Positions 46,101 to 55,800 of a stretch of DNA of 64,000 nt are shown here, piece after piece. Made by a program: the position numbers and the translations under genes. This stretch comes from Neotamlana nanhaiensis (GTDB taxonomy: Bacteria; Bacteroidota; Bacteroidia; Flavobacteriales; Flavobacteriaceae). The notes beneath the pieces are model-generated. The model did no database searches and was not told the DNA's origin. It saw nothing but the letters and a program-made list of their open reading frames with translations. Each line of letters opens with the position of its first letter. The stretch's first letter is position 1. The stretch covers positions 124,001-188,000 of the forward strand of contig NZ_JTDV01000001.1 of NCBI RefSeq assembly GCF_000943555.1, read 5' to 3'.

Positions 46101-46324
46101 ATTGTTGGAATTGGTTTTTCTGAAACTTTATAACCTGCATAAGAAAAATCAGGAATAGTGTTTCCTAAACTATCAGGAATGCGTTCTATTTTTCCGTTTT
46201 TATTCTTTTTTATATCAGGAAATTGGGATTGCGCGCTAATTATAGCACAACAAAAAACACAGCTTAACAGTGTTATTGTTTTTACAAACTGCTTAAATTG
46301 ATATGTTACGTTTACTAAATGCAA
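43175..46324 (-). CDS. Large secreted beta-helix protein with DUF6298-like C-terminal half
   Basis: A 1049-residue protein with an N-terminal hydrophobic export segment (KTITLLSCVFCCAIISAQ). Residues about 60-500 form a right-handed beta-helix (GIENLSIQSTYD, GITMENVKNAWVRQVNFKH, ITVEDCIS). The second half, about 590-1045, is a separate domain: MWWRGSLRNHDVNKASAHVTRFVPG, DNNYGLWYERRMDDHERVRR, HFTSAEYTGPLHFMQFWLDE and VIDIRYWHYREDE. It looks TIM-barrel-like with many acidic and aromatic residues, so both halves could be catalytic. I know this layout only as DUF6298 proteins of polysaccharide loci, with no activity I can name. It is 6 nt upstream of GH140, hinting at a linked step. Confidence 0.7.
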   Translation of the reverse strand: MHLVNVTYQFKQFVKTITLLSCVFCCAIISAQSQFPDIKKNKNGKIERIPDSLGNTIPDFSYAGYKVSEKPIPTIEAKVFVPNQTEDATEIIQKAIDYIVQLKPDDHGFRGAVLLDKGVFNVEGTLYLKNSGVVLRGSGSNETQILGTGIKREAIIRVVGEDNIVNKDTLQLANNFVPLSAETLQLKTASTLQVGDNIIIRKPLTNTWLKALNTEYFGGESGWIGWKTRDWDIQSFRTVTKIEGNTITLNAPLTITSNDYSQIEVIKYNWSGRIENIGIENLSIQSTYDVSNPKDEQHRWYGITMENVKNAWVRQVNFKHLAGSAVALLKTAQQITVEDCISEQPISEIAAHRRQTFYTEGQQTLFQRCYSEFGYNDFAVGGYGTAGPNAFVQCESYLSNSNSGSMGSWATGVLFDVAYIDANAILFDNQEQAKRGAGWTAANSVIWESSASKIACYSPPTAQNWAFGVWGGIMTGNGHWKDVNNHIMPRSLFYAQLENRLGSLPFESYVYDTGSEPTSSPTIDQAQQLTLEAVAPKKTLKDWIKKVSEENIISSESKKVKSVHDIKVKYTSKSAVNTSKVSIKNGWLTHNGAVITGKKSNVMWWRGSLRNHDVNKASAHVTRFVPGKIGKGFTDDLTEVVNKFKSTNVAALDNNYGLWYERRMDDHERVRRIDADVWAPFYEQPFNRSGKGQAWDGLSKYDLNQPNKWYWNRLKQFASLAEAEGQILINQQYFQHNILEAGAHWSSSPWRSANNINETDFPEPVPYAGDKRIFMAEQFYDVTHEHRKKLHQQFIKQSLENFKENSNVIHFTSAEYTGPLHFMQFWLDEVKKYKQEAVSGGFIGLSATKDVQDAILNDSDRTDVVDVIDIRYWHYREDETTYAPEGGKNLAPRQHARKMKTGKETEEQIYRAVREYRKKYPEKAVLYSTNAAPRFGWAVLMAGGSLPALPKIENVGFNIALSNMKPAMESNYESAIWKLKNEGVNYLSYLRNAKEVSVDLSKYKGKFQAFWINQKDGSIASVLTLKGGIKHTINASSNNAKVLFIQKKN

Positions 46325-46348
46325 TGGATAAATTGGTTTAGGGTTTAC

Positions 46349-48037
46349 TTATTGTAACAATCCTTTTTTTACTTCCGCTAGAGTATCTTTATTATTTTCT
46401 GGCTTAGTCCAATCTATTTTTTGAGTTGGATCGATATTATTGAAATAAGCCTCAATATTAGTGTAGCCATCGCCGTTTAAATCTTGATTAGCATCCGAAG
46501 CATCTTTGTGATTTAAACCATATTTTTTCTCCCATTTATTAGGAATACCATCACCATCTGAATCTTTATAAGGTTTGCCTTTATATTTAGGATAACCACC
46601 TGCTTGACTTGGATGCGTTAAGATACCTTTTTTGTAAGAATCGTCAGGTAAACGGCGCTTCACAAACTCCTTTCCAATGGCATTATCTAAACCATCAGGA
46701 TAATTTATTTTACCCGTTTTTACTTGATTAATTACGCGAACATCAACCGCATCACGTTTTGGTAAAGTCGCTCCAACATTTTCTAACACAAAATTATAAG
46801 CATCTTTAGCATTAATAATACTTACATGAGCCATTTCAAAAGGCGCATCTTGCTTGATGTATTGTAGTTTTTCTTCTTCACCAATTTGCACACCACCATT
46901 CCAGTTATTTTTTGAAACTTCACTATTATTTTCAATAAAATTACCAGCAACATAAGCACGTCCGTATTGTTTTGGTTCTAAATAACCTGTTTCTGGTTTT
47001 AAAATACGGTAACTAATAGGCTCTGCTTCGGGAGTAATTGGCCCTGGTTTAAAGTAGTTATTAATGATGTTGAATCTTGAACGGTAATCGCCACCATCAA
47101 TCGAACGATTCCACCAATTAAATAAAACATTATTTACAAAATTGAAACTACCATACATACCAATTGAAGGGTTTCTAGAAATATTATTTGCCCAAAGATT
47201 TCTTGCAAAGGTGCTATTTAAACCACCAATAGTACTACCAAAAGCATGGTTGTAAGTATCTAAACCTTCTGATGAAATGGTGTTTTGAATGGTAATATTA
47301 ACGGTTGGCAACTTTTCTCTTTTCGATCGTTCGTTAGCTTGAAACATGTGACGGTATAATGAAATATTCTCGTCTAATCCCCAACTTACCGAACAATGAT
47401 CGATAATAATGTTTCCTACCGCATTTCCGCCAAGGGCATCATCACGACGGGTAACATCGGTTTCACCCCTACGAAAGCGCATATGACGGATAATAACGTC
47501 GTGCGTATCGATTAAAATAGATTCTCCTGCTATACAAACACCATCTCCAGGAGCTGTTTGTCCCGCAATGGTTACGTAAGGCGCTTTAATATTTATTGGC
47601 TTTTTAAGCTGAATAATTCCAGCTACATTAAACACAATGGTTCGCGCGCCAACAGCTTCTAAAGCTTCGCGCAACGTACCCGAACCTGAATCTTCGAGAC
47701 TTGTCACAACAAATATTTTACCTCCACGACCGCCAGGTGTAAAAGCGCCACCGCCTTCAGCACCAGGAAACGCAGGGATATTGGCTTTTATTAAATCGCC
47801 TGGTGTGGCTGCCCATGGAATATAAGGTCTGCCTTGTTTACTTTCCTCTAAAATAATGTGATAATTTTTTTCCCAAATGTCTTTTAAACGTGCTTCTTCC
47901 TGTGCTAAAAAGGCATCGGTTTTGTCCTGCATTTCTTTTGGAATTTCAGGATACTGCGCAAAAGTTAGTTGTACTGAAAATATGCCCAGAAAGATTGTTA
48001 ATAGACATTTTATACTTGTTGATGTTGCTTGATTCAT
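46349..48037 (-). CDS. PL1-type pectate lyase (PL copy A)
   Basis: About 562 residues from the ATG at 48037, which opens the signal MNQATSTSIKCLLTIFLGIF. The frame extends further upstream but that gives a poor signal. The beta-helix begins IPAFPGAEGGGAFTPGGRGG and includes GQTAPGDGVC, IIDHCSVSWGLDENISLYR and ISRNPSIGMYG, whose Arg is the likely catalytic base. The C-terminal end has a DSDGDGIPNKWE and NGDGYTNIEAYF calcium-binding repeat. An N-terminal extension (about 30-95, rich in Lys and Glu) is shared with PL copy B. It is preceded by a hairpin that follows the DUF3826 gene. Confidence 0.92.
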   Translation of the reverse strand: MNQATSTSIKCLLTIFLGIFSVQLTFAQYPEIPKEMQDKTDAFLAQEEARLKDIWEKNYHIILEESKQGRPYIPWAATPGDLIKANIPAFPGAEGGGAFTPGGRGGKIFVVTSLEDSGSGTLREALEAVGARTIVFNVAGIIQLKKPINIKAPYVTIAGQTAPGDGVCIAGESILIDTHDVIIRHMRFRRGETDVTRRDDALGGNAVGNIIIDHCSVSWGLDENISLYRHMFQANERSKREKLPTVNITIQNTISSEGLDTYNHAFGSTIGGLNSTFARNLWANNISRNPSIGMYGSFNFVNNVLFNWWNRSIDGGDYRSRFNIINNYFKPGPITPEAEPISYRILKPETGYLEPKQYGRAYVAGNFIENNSEVSKNNWNGGVQIGEEEKLQYIKQDAPFEMAHVSIINAKDAYNFVLENVGATLPKRDAVDVRVINQVKTGKINYPDGLDNAIGKEFVKRRLPDDSYKKGILTHPSQAGGYPKYKGKPYKDSDGDGIPNKWEKKYGLNHKDASDANQDLNGDGYTNIEAYFNNIDPTQKIDWTKPENNKDTLAEVKKGLLQ

Positions 48038-48120
48038 TGTTAGGAAACTTGATTTTTTAATCTGATTTTGTTTAGATATATGCATTACTAAATACATTCA
48101 CAAGAACTTCTCGATAGAAA

Positions 48121-48147
48121 TAAATTGAGCTTTAACTGCTCAATTTA
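48121..48147 (-). terminator. Hairpin after the DUF3826 gene
   Basis: TAAATTGAGC (48121-48130) pairs with GCTCAATTTA (48138-48147) around a 7-nt loop, 32 nt past the stop at 48180. On the minus strand the stem runs into TTTCTATC, so this is a probable but leaky intrinsic terminator. Confidence 0.6.
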
Positions 48148-48179
48148 ACATCTATCTTATTCTTTTTATTTTCAAATAA

Positions 48180-48851
48180 TTACTTATTTGCTTGTTGTTT
48201 TTGAGCCTCAATACGCTCATACCAACCATCTCTTTCTTTTTGAAGATCGTAACCTTCTTTAGATAAATAATTGTTTATTCGGCCTTTGTACTTACCAAAC
48301 CATGCGTGCTTTTCTTTTGATGAGCCACCATCCATGGCGTATTCGCGCGCTTCTTCTAAATTATTATAAATGTATTCTTTTTGAGTATCGGTTAAACTCG
48401 GTATCATTTCTAAAAATGCCGTATATGTTTTTGGCAAAACGCCATAAGTCATACCGTTTTTAACTGCTTCAACTTGATCGTTGCTTAATACTTTATTTAA
48501 TTGACTCACATATGATTTATGAAGCTTTTTAATTTTTTTAGCTGATTTCTTCTTAGCCTTAGCAATCTTATTTTCTTCTTTTTCATCCTCTAAACCTAAG
48601 GATTTAATCGCATCTACTTTTGCATCGCGTGCATCGTGATACTTACTTAAATTTTGATATTGTTTCGCAATAATTTGAGTTACAGCTTCGCTTTTTTCTT
48701 CATTTGAAATATCTAAAGTTTTTACAATTTTAGAAGCGCGTTCTACGGTTACTTTTATATATTCTGAATCTAAGTGTTGCTGCGCCGTTACCGTAAATGC
48801 AACGAACGCGAACATTAAAGTTAATCCTTGCTTTAATTGTTTTGCTGACAT
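48180..48851 (-). CDS. DUF3826 secreted protein
   Basis: A 223-residue, highly charged, mostly helical protein with signal peptide MSAKQLKQGLTLMFAFVAFTVTA. A Lys-rich helix (about 95-115: IAKAKKKSAKKIKKLHK) and TYGVLPKTYTAFLEMIPSLTDTQKEYIYNNLEEARE match the DUF3826 family. Those proteins recur beside pectate lyases in Bacteroidota loci, and here the gene lies between two closely related PL1 genes. The function is not known to me; a non-catalytic helper, binding or spacer role for the lyases is conceivable. It starts 13 nt after PL copy B ends, so it shares its transcript. Confidence 0.82.
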   Translation of the reverse strand: MSAKQLKQGLTLMFAFVAFTVTAQQHLDSEYIKVTVERASKIVKTLDISNEEKSEAVTQIIAKQYQNLSKYHDARDAKVDAIKSLGLEDEKEENKIAKAKKKSAKKIKKLHKSYVSQLNKVLSNDQVEAVKNGMTYGVLPKTYTAFLEMIPSLTDTQKEYIYNNLEEAREYAMDGGSSKEKHAWFGKYKGRINNYLSKEGYDLQKERDGWYERIEAQKQQANK

Positions 48852-48864
48852 GAGTATTGATTTT

Positions 48865-50571
48865 TTATTTCTTCAATAAAGGCGCTGTTAGCGTTTCTTT
48901 ATTGTTTGCTAAATCTTTCCAATTGGTTGTAATACTCGGGTCGATTCCGTTTATGTAACCTTCGATGTTTGTGTAACCATCATTGTTAGCATCTTGATTA
49001 GCATCAGAAGCATCTTTATGGTTTAAACCGTGTTTCTTTTCGTAAGCATCTGGCATACCATCGCCATCTGAATCTTTATAAGGTTTTCCTTTGTATTCTG
49101 GATAACCGCCAACTTGAGAAATATCGGTAATAATGCCTTTCTTATACGAATCTTTAGGTAAACGTCTGTGTTTAAAATGATAGAAAGACTCTGGATCTAA
49201 TCCTTTTACATACTCCGATTGTCCTGTTTTTACAGTTCTAACAATACGTTCATCTACTACATCGCGTACTGGTAAAGTGGCACCTACATTTTTAGTTACG
49301 TAGTCGAAAGTTTCATCGGCAGACATGATGTTTCCAATATGCGGCATAGGAAACGGTCTATTTGAATTCATATAATCGAAGTACGGTTTTGCACCTTCAA
49401 AATCTAGCAACTCACCATCTTTACCTTCAATTTGCACGCCACCATCCCAATTATTTTTGGTGATTTTTGAGTTATTTTCTACAATATTTCCTTTTACATA
49501 AGCTCTACCATAAACCATGGTATCAAGCTTGCTTCGTCCTGCTTCTGGTTTTAAAATTCTGTAGCTTACAGGTTGATCTAGAGGAGTTAATGGTCCTGGC
49601 TTGAAGTAATTGTTTATGATGTTATATTTTGCGGTATAATCGCCTCCATCAATAGAACGGTGTACCCAATTGTACATCACGTTATTTACGAAATTAAAAA
49701 TACCATTCCACCCAATAGATGGGTTTCTACCAGCATTACTTGCCCACATGTTTCTCATAAACGAGCAATTTTCACCACCTAAAGTACTACCAAAAGCGTG
49801 GTTATAAGTATCTAAAGCTTCACCAAATAAACTGTTTTGAATAGTGATGTTTACGGTTGGTAATTTTTCATCTTTATAATCGGCACCTGGACTAAACATA
49901 TGACGATAAATAGACATATTCTCATCTAATCCCCAAGTAGCTGAAATGTGATCGAGCATGATGTTCCCGACGGGATTTCCGCCGATAGCATCATCGCGCC
50001 GTCCTACAAACGTTTCACCACGTCTAAAACGCATGTGACGAATTATTACATCGTGCGTGTCAATCCAAACTGTTTCTCCGGCTACACAAATACCGTTTCC
50101 AGGAGCTGTTTGTCCCGCAATAGTAATGTAAGGTGCACGAATGATAAGTGGCGTTTCTAATTTTATAATTCCCGAAACGTTAAATACGATAATTCTAGCG
50201 CCACCTGTTTCGCAAGCTTCACGTAAGGTTCCGGGGCCGTCATCTTCTAAACTGGTTACAGTTAATACTTTACCACCACGGCCGCCGTAGGTATACATCC
50301 CTCCGCCTTCTGCACCTGGAAATGCAGGTATTTCTGCTTGAGGTAAATCGGTTGGTCTACCTGCCCATGGAATATAAGGCTTGCCCTCTCTGGCTTCTTG
50401 TTGTACTATTATTTTAGCTTTTTCCCAGGCTTCATCAGAATGTTTATAAGCTGCATCTTTAATGGCTTTTTCTTTGGCTCTATCTGCATCTGTTAATTTA
50501 GGATATTGCGCATAGGCATTACATATTCCTAAAAAAGCCAGACATAATATAGATAAGCTAAGTTTTTTCAT
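48865..50571 (-). CDS. PL1-type pectate lyase (PL copy B)
   Basis: About 568 residues from the ATG at 50571 (signal MKKLSLSILCLAFLGICNAYA); a start at 50625 would bury the signal. The beta-helix starts IPAFPGAEGGGMYTYGGRGG and shares nearly every block with PL copy A, including GQTAPGNGIC, LDHISATWGLDENMSIYR, AGRNPSIGWNG and the terminal DSDGDGMPDAYEKKHGL repeat. It carries a short insertion near 385-410 (EGKDGELLDFEGAKPYF). The pair A/B flanking DUF3826 looks like an old tandem duplication. A 16-bp palindrome lies 123 nt upstream of its start, and its transcription is separated from susCD by a terminator. Confidence 0.92.
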   Translation of the reverse strand: MKKLSLSILCLAFLGICNAYAQYPKLTDADRAKEKAIKDAAYKHSDEAWEKAKIIVQQEAREGKPYIPWAGRPTDLPQAEIPAFPGAEGGGMYTYGGRGGKVLTVTSLEDDGPGTLREACETGGARIIVFNVSGIIKLETPLIIRAPYITIAGQTAPGNGICVAGETVWIDTHDVIIRHMRFRRGETFVGRRDDAIGGNPVGNIMLDHISATWGLDENMSIYRHMFSPGADYKDEKLPTVNITIQNSLFGEALDTYNHAFGSTLGGENCSFMRNMWASNAGRNPSIGWNGIFNFVNNVMYNWVHRSIDGGDYTAKYNIINNYFKPGPLTPLDQPVSYRILKPEAGRSKLDTMVYGRAYVKGNIVENNSKITKNNWDGGVQIEGKDGELLDFEGAKPYFDYMNSNRPFPMPHIGNIMSADETFDYVTKNVGATLPVRDVVDERIVRTVKTGQSEYVKGLDPESFYHFKHRRLPKDSYKKGIITDISQVGGYPEYKGKPYKDSDGDGMPDAYEKKHGLNHKDASDANQDANNDGYTNIEGYINGIDPSITTNWKDLANNKETLTAPLLKK

Positions 50572-50693
50572 AACTAGTTTTAATGTTTTATTGTTTATTT
50601 TAAGTTTTGTGGTAATGGATAACATCCATTACTAATACTTTTAAATTTTGTTTAACCCTAAGTTTTTTCAAAGAAAAAAGGGCTAAAATGTGA

Positions 50694-50709
50694 ACTTAAT
50701 CGATTAAGT
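50694..50709. promoter_or_regulatory. Perfect 16-bp palindrome ACTTAATCGATTAAGT
   Basis: ACTTAATC is followed directly by its reverse complement GATTAAGT. The symmetric site with a central CG resembles LacI-family operators. It lies between the susD terminator and the PL copy B start, so it could control the enzyme genes separately from susCD. Confidence 0.5.
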
Positions 50710-50770
50710 GCCTGATAATTTGAGCGTAATCGAATAATTAAAAAATCCATACTATCATCAAACTCACACT

Positions 50771-50803
50771 AAAAAAATACCTACGTTAAATTGCCGTAGG
50801 TAT
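50771..50803 (-). terminator. Intrinsic terminator of susCD
   Basis: ATACCTACG (50777-50785) pairs with CGTAGGTAT (50795-50803) around a 9-nt loop. On the minus strand the stem is followed by a run of seven T (50771-50777 in plus coordinates). It starts 27 nt after the susD stop. This is the clearest terminator in the window. Confidence 0.85.
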
Positions 50804-50830
50804 GTTTTGTTTTAATTCATGCTTAGAACA

Positions 50831-52810
50831 CTAATTGTACGGAACAAAAGAACCGCCCCAACCTTCTGTTTGCTCCAAATATGGTGCCGATTCTATTAAA
50901 TCTTGATAAATTCCGAAGAAATAATATTCGTTATACCATTTAAATGTAAAATCAACTCGTGCTTCTATTGCTTCATCTTTAACTACAACTTCAAAATGAT
51001 TATCATAAAGATAGTCTACATATTCCTCGTAAGTAGTAACTCCATCTGGATAAGACGTTGCATCTCGATTTATAACAGGTGCACTAGAACCTTTGAATGG
51101 ATCAGGAATACCTACATAATAAGATGACTCATCCGATTTAGCAAACGTATAATATCCTTGTCTTCTAATACCTTCAATTGGATCTTGGTTTAATCTGGTA
51201 CAAGTACCAAAATCATCATTAAATAACATCCAACGTCTAAGATCGAAAAAGCGCTTATTTTCGTATGCAAACTCGACTTTTCTTTCGTTTATAATTGCTG
51301 CAAAAAGTGCATCTCTAGTATTTATGGAAGCTAAACCATATTGTCCATCTAAATTTTGAACTCCTGCTCTAGAACGAACATCACCAATATACCCTTTAGC
51401 TTCAGCGAAATTGCTAATACCTATTGCAGATTCTGCTAAATTTAGCACCACTTCGGCAAAACGAATTTCCATATAATCATCGCCATTATTACGGTACATA
51501 TTGGTTTGTGAAGACGCATCGTTTGTAAACTTTCTTAAATAAATACCTGAAACATGAAAAGGTGTGTTAGTTGCTATTTTTGGTCCACTTGGATCGGCAG
51601 CAAGTGGAAACCAATAGTATGACCAATGCTTATAATTTGGACTTTCTTTATAAGGCCAAATACTTCCGTTATAAGCAAAGGTGTGATAAAACCTAGGATC
51701 TCTATCTCTATAAAAATGATTTAAATTACCATTTGCATCATAAGCTGTTCCGTCGGACATTGGAAAAGCATCCATTATATTTTTAGTGGGTACTAAATTA
51801 GCGGCTCCACCTTGAGGAATGGATCTGGTGTCATATTCCGTATAATTGTTTTTTTGAATACCTCCGGAATTTGCTGCAAAGTTATTAAAGCCGAAAGCAA
51901 AAATTGATTCCATCCCATTATCTGTAAAGAACATATTTTTCCAATCTGGATCAAGGCCTTTACCCGATTCTAAACATACGTTATATGCTTCTAAATTTGC
52001 ATCGTAAGCACGTTGCCAACGCGCCACATCATCCTGTCTATTAAATAAAGGACTCGCCCATAATAATAATACACGCCCTTTTAATGCCGCCGCAGCCGCT
52101 GGTGTTATTCTACCTGCATCACCTGCTGTATAAGGTCTAGCGTTTTCTAATAACTCCTTAGACATTTCTAAATCGGAAACTATTTGCTCAATAACATCGG
52201 CAGCAGAGCTTCTTGGTGTTTGGTTCATAGGATCGTCAAGTGCCAAAGGCTGTTCTTCTAAAACTATTGGAACACCACCATAAAGTCTTACCAAATCGTA
52301 ATATTGCCATGCTCTCCAAAAATATAATTGTCCTAAAATTTGGTTTTCAAAATCTTCATCTAATTCAGAATACTCATCTAAGTTATTTATATATAAGTTA
52401 CAATACCTTATGCGTGTATAACTCATATTTTGAGGGTTGGTTCTAATAGGTGTTCCTAAAGACTTTAAACAATGATCATTTAAATTAGATATTTCTGCCC
52501 ATTCTTTATTTAAATCAACCTCTCCCGAAATTTCGTCGGTGGCTCTTGCAAAAATTGTTGAATTACCAGTACCAGGAACATTTGAATTATCTCGTGCTGC
52601 TTTAGACCACATAGACATGTTAACATTGCCATCTGGCAAAAACAACCCATAAACATAATCTACATAATTAATGGCTAATGATTCGTATTGATAGATTTCA
52701 ACATCTACTTTTTGAAAGTTCTTTTTCTCTTCAATAAAATCTGTACTGCAACTAACAACAAGAGCAGAAGCAAACAGGAAAAAAAGTATATTTATTTTAA
52801 AATTTTTCAT
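50831..52810 (-). CDS. susD: SusD/RagB-family outer-surface glycan-binding lipoprotein
   Basis: About 659 residues from the ATG at 52810, giving lipoprotein signal MKNFKINILFFLFASALVVSC and a 19-nt gap to susC. SusD features include the N-terminal TPR-like helices (YCNLYINNLDEYSELDEDFENQILGQLYFWRAWQYYDLVRLYG region), AAAAALKGRVLLLWASPLFN, and the C-terminal FADVVLNLAES-type segment (RFAEVVLNLAESA) with NERKVEFAYENKRFFDLRRW. It binds the glycan outside the cell and forms a lid on SusC. Its length is above the usual ~530-600 residues, with an extended C-terminal tail. Ligand identity cannot be told from sequence. Confidence 0.95.
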   Translation of the reverse strand: MKNFKINILFFLFASALVVSCSTDFIEEKKNFQKVDVEIYQYESLAINYVDYVYGLFLPDGNVNMSMWSKAARDNSNVPGTGNSTIFARATDEISGEVDLNKEWAEISNLNDHCLKSLGTPIRTNPQNMSYTRIRYCNLYINNLDEYSELDEDFENQILGQLYFWRAWQYYDLVRLYGGVPIVLEEQPLALDDPMNQTPRSSAADVIEQIVSDLEMSKELLENARPYTAGDAGRITPAAAAALKGRVLLLWASPLFNRQDDVARWQRAYDANLEAYNVCLESGKGLDPDWKNMFFTDNGMESIFAFGFNNFAANSGGIQKNNYTEYDTRSIPQGGAANLVPTKNIMDAFPMSDGTAYDANGNLNHFYRDRDPRFYHTFAYNGSIWPYKESPNYKHWSYYWFPLAADPSGPKIATNTPFHVSGIYLRKFTNDASSQTNMYRNNGDDYMEIRFAEVVLNLAESAIGISNFAEAKGYIGDVRSRAGVQNLDGQYGLASINTRDALFAAIINERKVEFAYENKRFFDLRRWMLFNDDFGTCTRLNQDPIEGIRRQGYYTFAKSDESSYYVGIPDPFKGSSAPVINRDATSYPDGVTTYEEYVDYLYDNHFEVVVKDEAIEARVDFTFKWYNEYYFFGIYQDLIESAPYLEQTEGWGGSFVPYN

Positions 52811-52829
52811 GAGTAACAATTTATATTTT

Positions 52830-55800
52830 TTAAAAACCAACATTTACCCCTAAAGAAAATGTTCTTAGTACTGGATAGCTGTCGTAACCCCCATAAGGAC
52901 TTAAACCATAATCTTTGTACGGATTGTACAAAATAAAAGGATTTATTCCCACTAAGTTCAATCTAAAGCTTCTAACACCTAATTTATCGGTTAAGGTTTT
53001 AGGTACCGCATAACTTAAATTAATGTTACGCATTACTAAACTAAAACTACTTACTTGCCAAAATTTAGATGAAACCGTATTTATATTTTGATTTCTTTTG
53101 GTTAAATTAGGAATAGTTCCTGAAGGGTTTAGTTCTGGATCATACATATTAGCCCAAAATGCAGGCCTGTTTTCATAATTGGCTGTAATTTTCTCAGAAT
53201 TTAAAACTGATTTAGCTCCCCCTACTTCTCTGTAGCCTCCCCAATTAACACTAATTACAGTGTTTAATTTGAAGCCTTTATAACCCACGTTAAAGATTGA
53301 AGAAAAGCCTTGAGGCCCTCTTTGACGCTTTTTTAATTGAATTTGATCATTCTCATTTACTACACCATCTTTAGGTAAAAACGTTCTAGTTTCTGGATCC
53401 CAATCTCCGCGAACATCTCTATAATAAAGCATTCCTGGTCTTAATTCATTAGCAGGTACTCCAAGAATAGAGGTAATCCCAGTTTCTGAAATATAATTAT
53501 CTATCTCGTCTTGGGTTTTAAACATTCCTACATAGTCATATCCCCAAGCACCTCTGTCTGAAGGTCCTGGTCTATTTGTTTCCCATGGTTTCCAGTTACT
53601 TTCATCTGTAAAGTTTCCTTTTATAATATTATTGTTATACCATCCCATGTTGAATCTAGCCGAATAACTAAAATCGGAACCAATATTATCGCTCCATCCT
53701 AAAGAAATTTCGGTACCCCATGTATCAGCTTCACCATAATTTGAAGATGCTGCTGCGCCACCAACAGTAAAAGGCACTCCAGAATTTAAGTTTATTAATA
53801 ACTCTCTACCCATGTTGTAAAATGTTTCTGCACTAGCAGATAATCGGCTGTTTAAAAAACGTGCTTCAAAACCAAAGTTTGTTTTTAACTCTTTACCCCA
53901 TCTTACATCTGGATTTGCAACCCTATCTGGCGATAAACCTTGTGAAACTGAAGAGTTTCCTCCAAATACAGCACCACCACTTGTTTCGGTACTAAAATTT
54001 TGTCTCCACTCCCATGCTCTTGTATCATCTTTTCCGACAACACCAACAGAACCTCTAAACTTTAAAAAATCTATGACTTCAGATTTGAAAAAAGACTCTT
54101 TTGAAATTATCCAACCACCAGAAACAGAGTAAAAGTTACCCCAATAATTTTCGGGAGCGAATTTAGCAGAGGCATCACTTCTAAATAAAAACTCGGCATA
54201 ATACTTTTCGTTGTAGTTATAATTTAAACGACCAATATATCCTAAATCTCCAGATTCATAACGCCAGTTATAAGTGTTTTCAGGGTCGAAAATTCCCGTA
54301 GTTTGCCAAATCATACCATCGGCATAGTCCGGCACTCCATATTTAATTATACGCTCTTTGTGCTGATAACGCTCTGAACGTTCTACAGCTAAAAATGCTG
54401 CTATCTCATGATCTCCAAACTCTCTATCGAACGTTGATTGAAATCTAAATTGCTCATTACTACTTTTACCATTATCAATTAAAAGTCTATCACCATTAAT
54501 AATTTCTGTTTCTTGACGAATATCATTTGTTCCTAATGGTCCTGAACCACTCTCATATAAAACGTAAGTTTGTCTTCTATCTGTCGTAGCTAATTGGTCG
54601 GCTCCATAAAATTCATATAAATTAAAGGTACCACCTATTTGACTTCCTCTATCCGCAGATTCTTGTCTAGTGTAAGTTCCTTTAAATTTTAAACCTTTAA
54701 CAAAAGGAACTTCGTACTCTATATTTAGATTAACATTTACGTTATTATCTTTTGTTTCGGCCAAGTTTTGTAAACGTAAAATTTCACCATAATGAAATCC
54801 GGCTAAAGCATCATTACCACTTGCACCAATTTGCAACGTTGGTAAGCCATTAATATACATTGGTAAAAACGGTGCTCTGTTTTGAAGTTGTCGAAAATCG
54901 TTTTCTACATTTTCACTACCAATTTTGCTAGTTGTTTGACTTCTATCTGTAAAATACCCAGAAACTTGAAAGCCTGCTTTAAAACCTCTGGCCAAATTAA
55001 CATTTGTACCTGCTCTAAAAGACCATCTGTCGTAATCTAAAGTACCTAAATTCCCTTCTTGTGTATAATATGAAATGCCCCCGAAATAAGTAGCATCTTC
55101 ACCTCCACCAGATAAATTAAGGTTATGACGTTGCGATCCAGCTGATGTCCAATATTGATCTAAAGCATCATATGAATTATTTTCAAAATGTTCTATTTCG
55201 GTTGGCGAAAAGAAATATTCACTAAAATTATCTAAAGACTCGTCGTAAAGTATACCTGTCCCATTTGCGCCATTCATTATGTTATACACTTTAGCAAATT
55301 GAGACGCGTTTAGCATTTTATTGCGGTAGGTTTCATCAGACGCTGAAAAATTGCCTGAATAAGAAAACACTGCAGGCCCTTTTTTTCCTCTTTTTGTGGT
55401 AACCAACACAACACCTTGAGATGCCCTAGCACCATAAATGGCTGCTGAAGCATCTTTTAAAAACGAAATACTTTCAATTTCTGAAGCATCTAAGTTATTA
55501 AACAAAGTAGGATCGCTTAATCCTGTATTAGGATCAATTTGCATGATTCCATCAATTACATAAAGTGGATCACCTGAAACCCGGTCTTTCGCTCTAATAT
55601 TAGTACCTGTAATTGGATTACGAATGGTTATTTGTGCCGGCGATCCTGGACGAGAAGTTCCTCCTGAAACACTTACACCTAACACTCGTCCAGCTAAAGC
55701 AGCACCTAAATTACCTACGGGTAGCGCTTCAATTTCTTCGGCTTTAATAGACTCAACAGCTCCTGTTACTGCTTCTAATTTCTGCGAACCGTAACCCACC

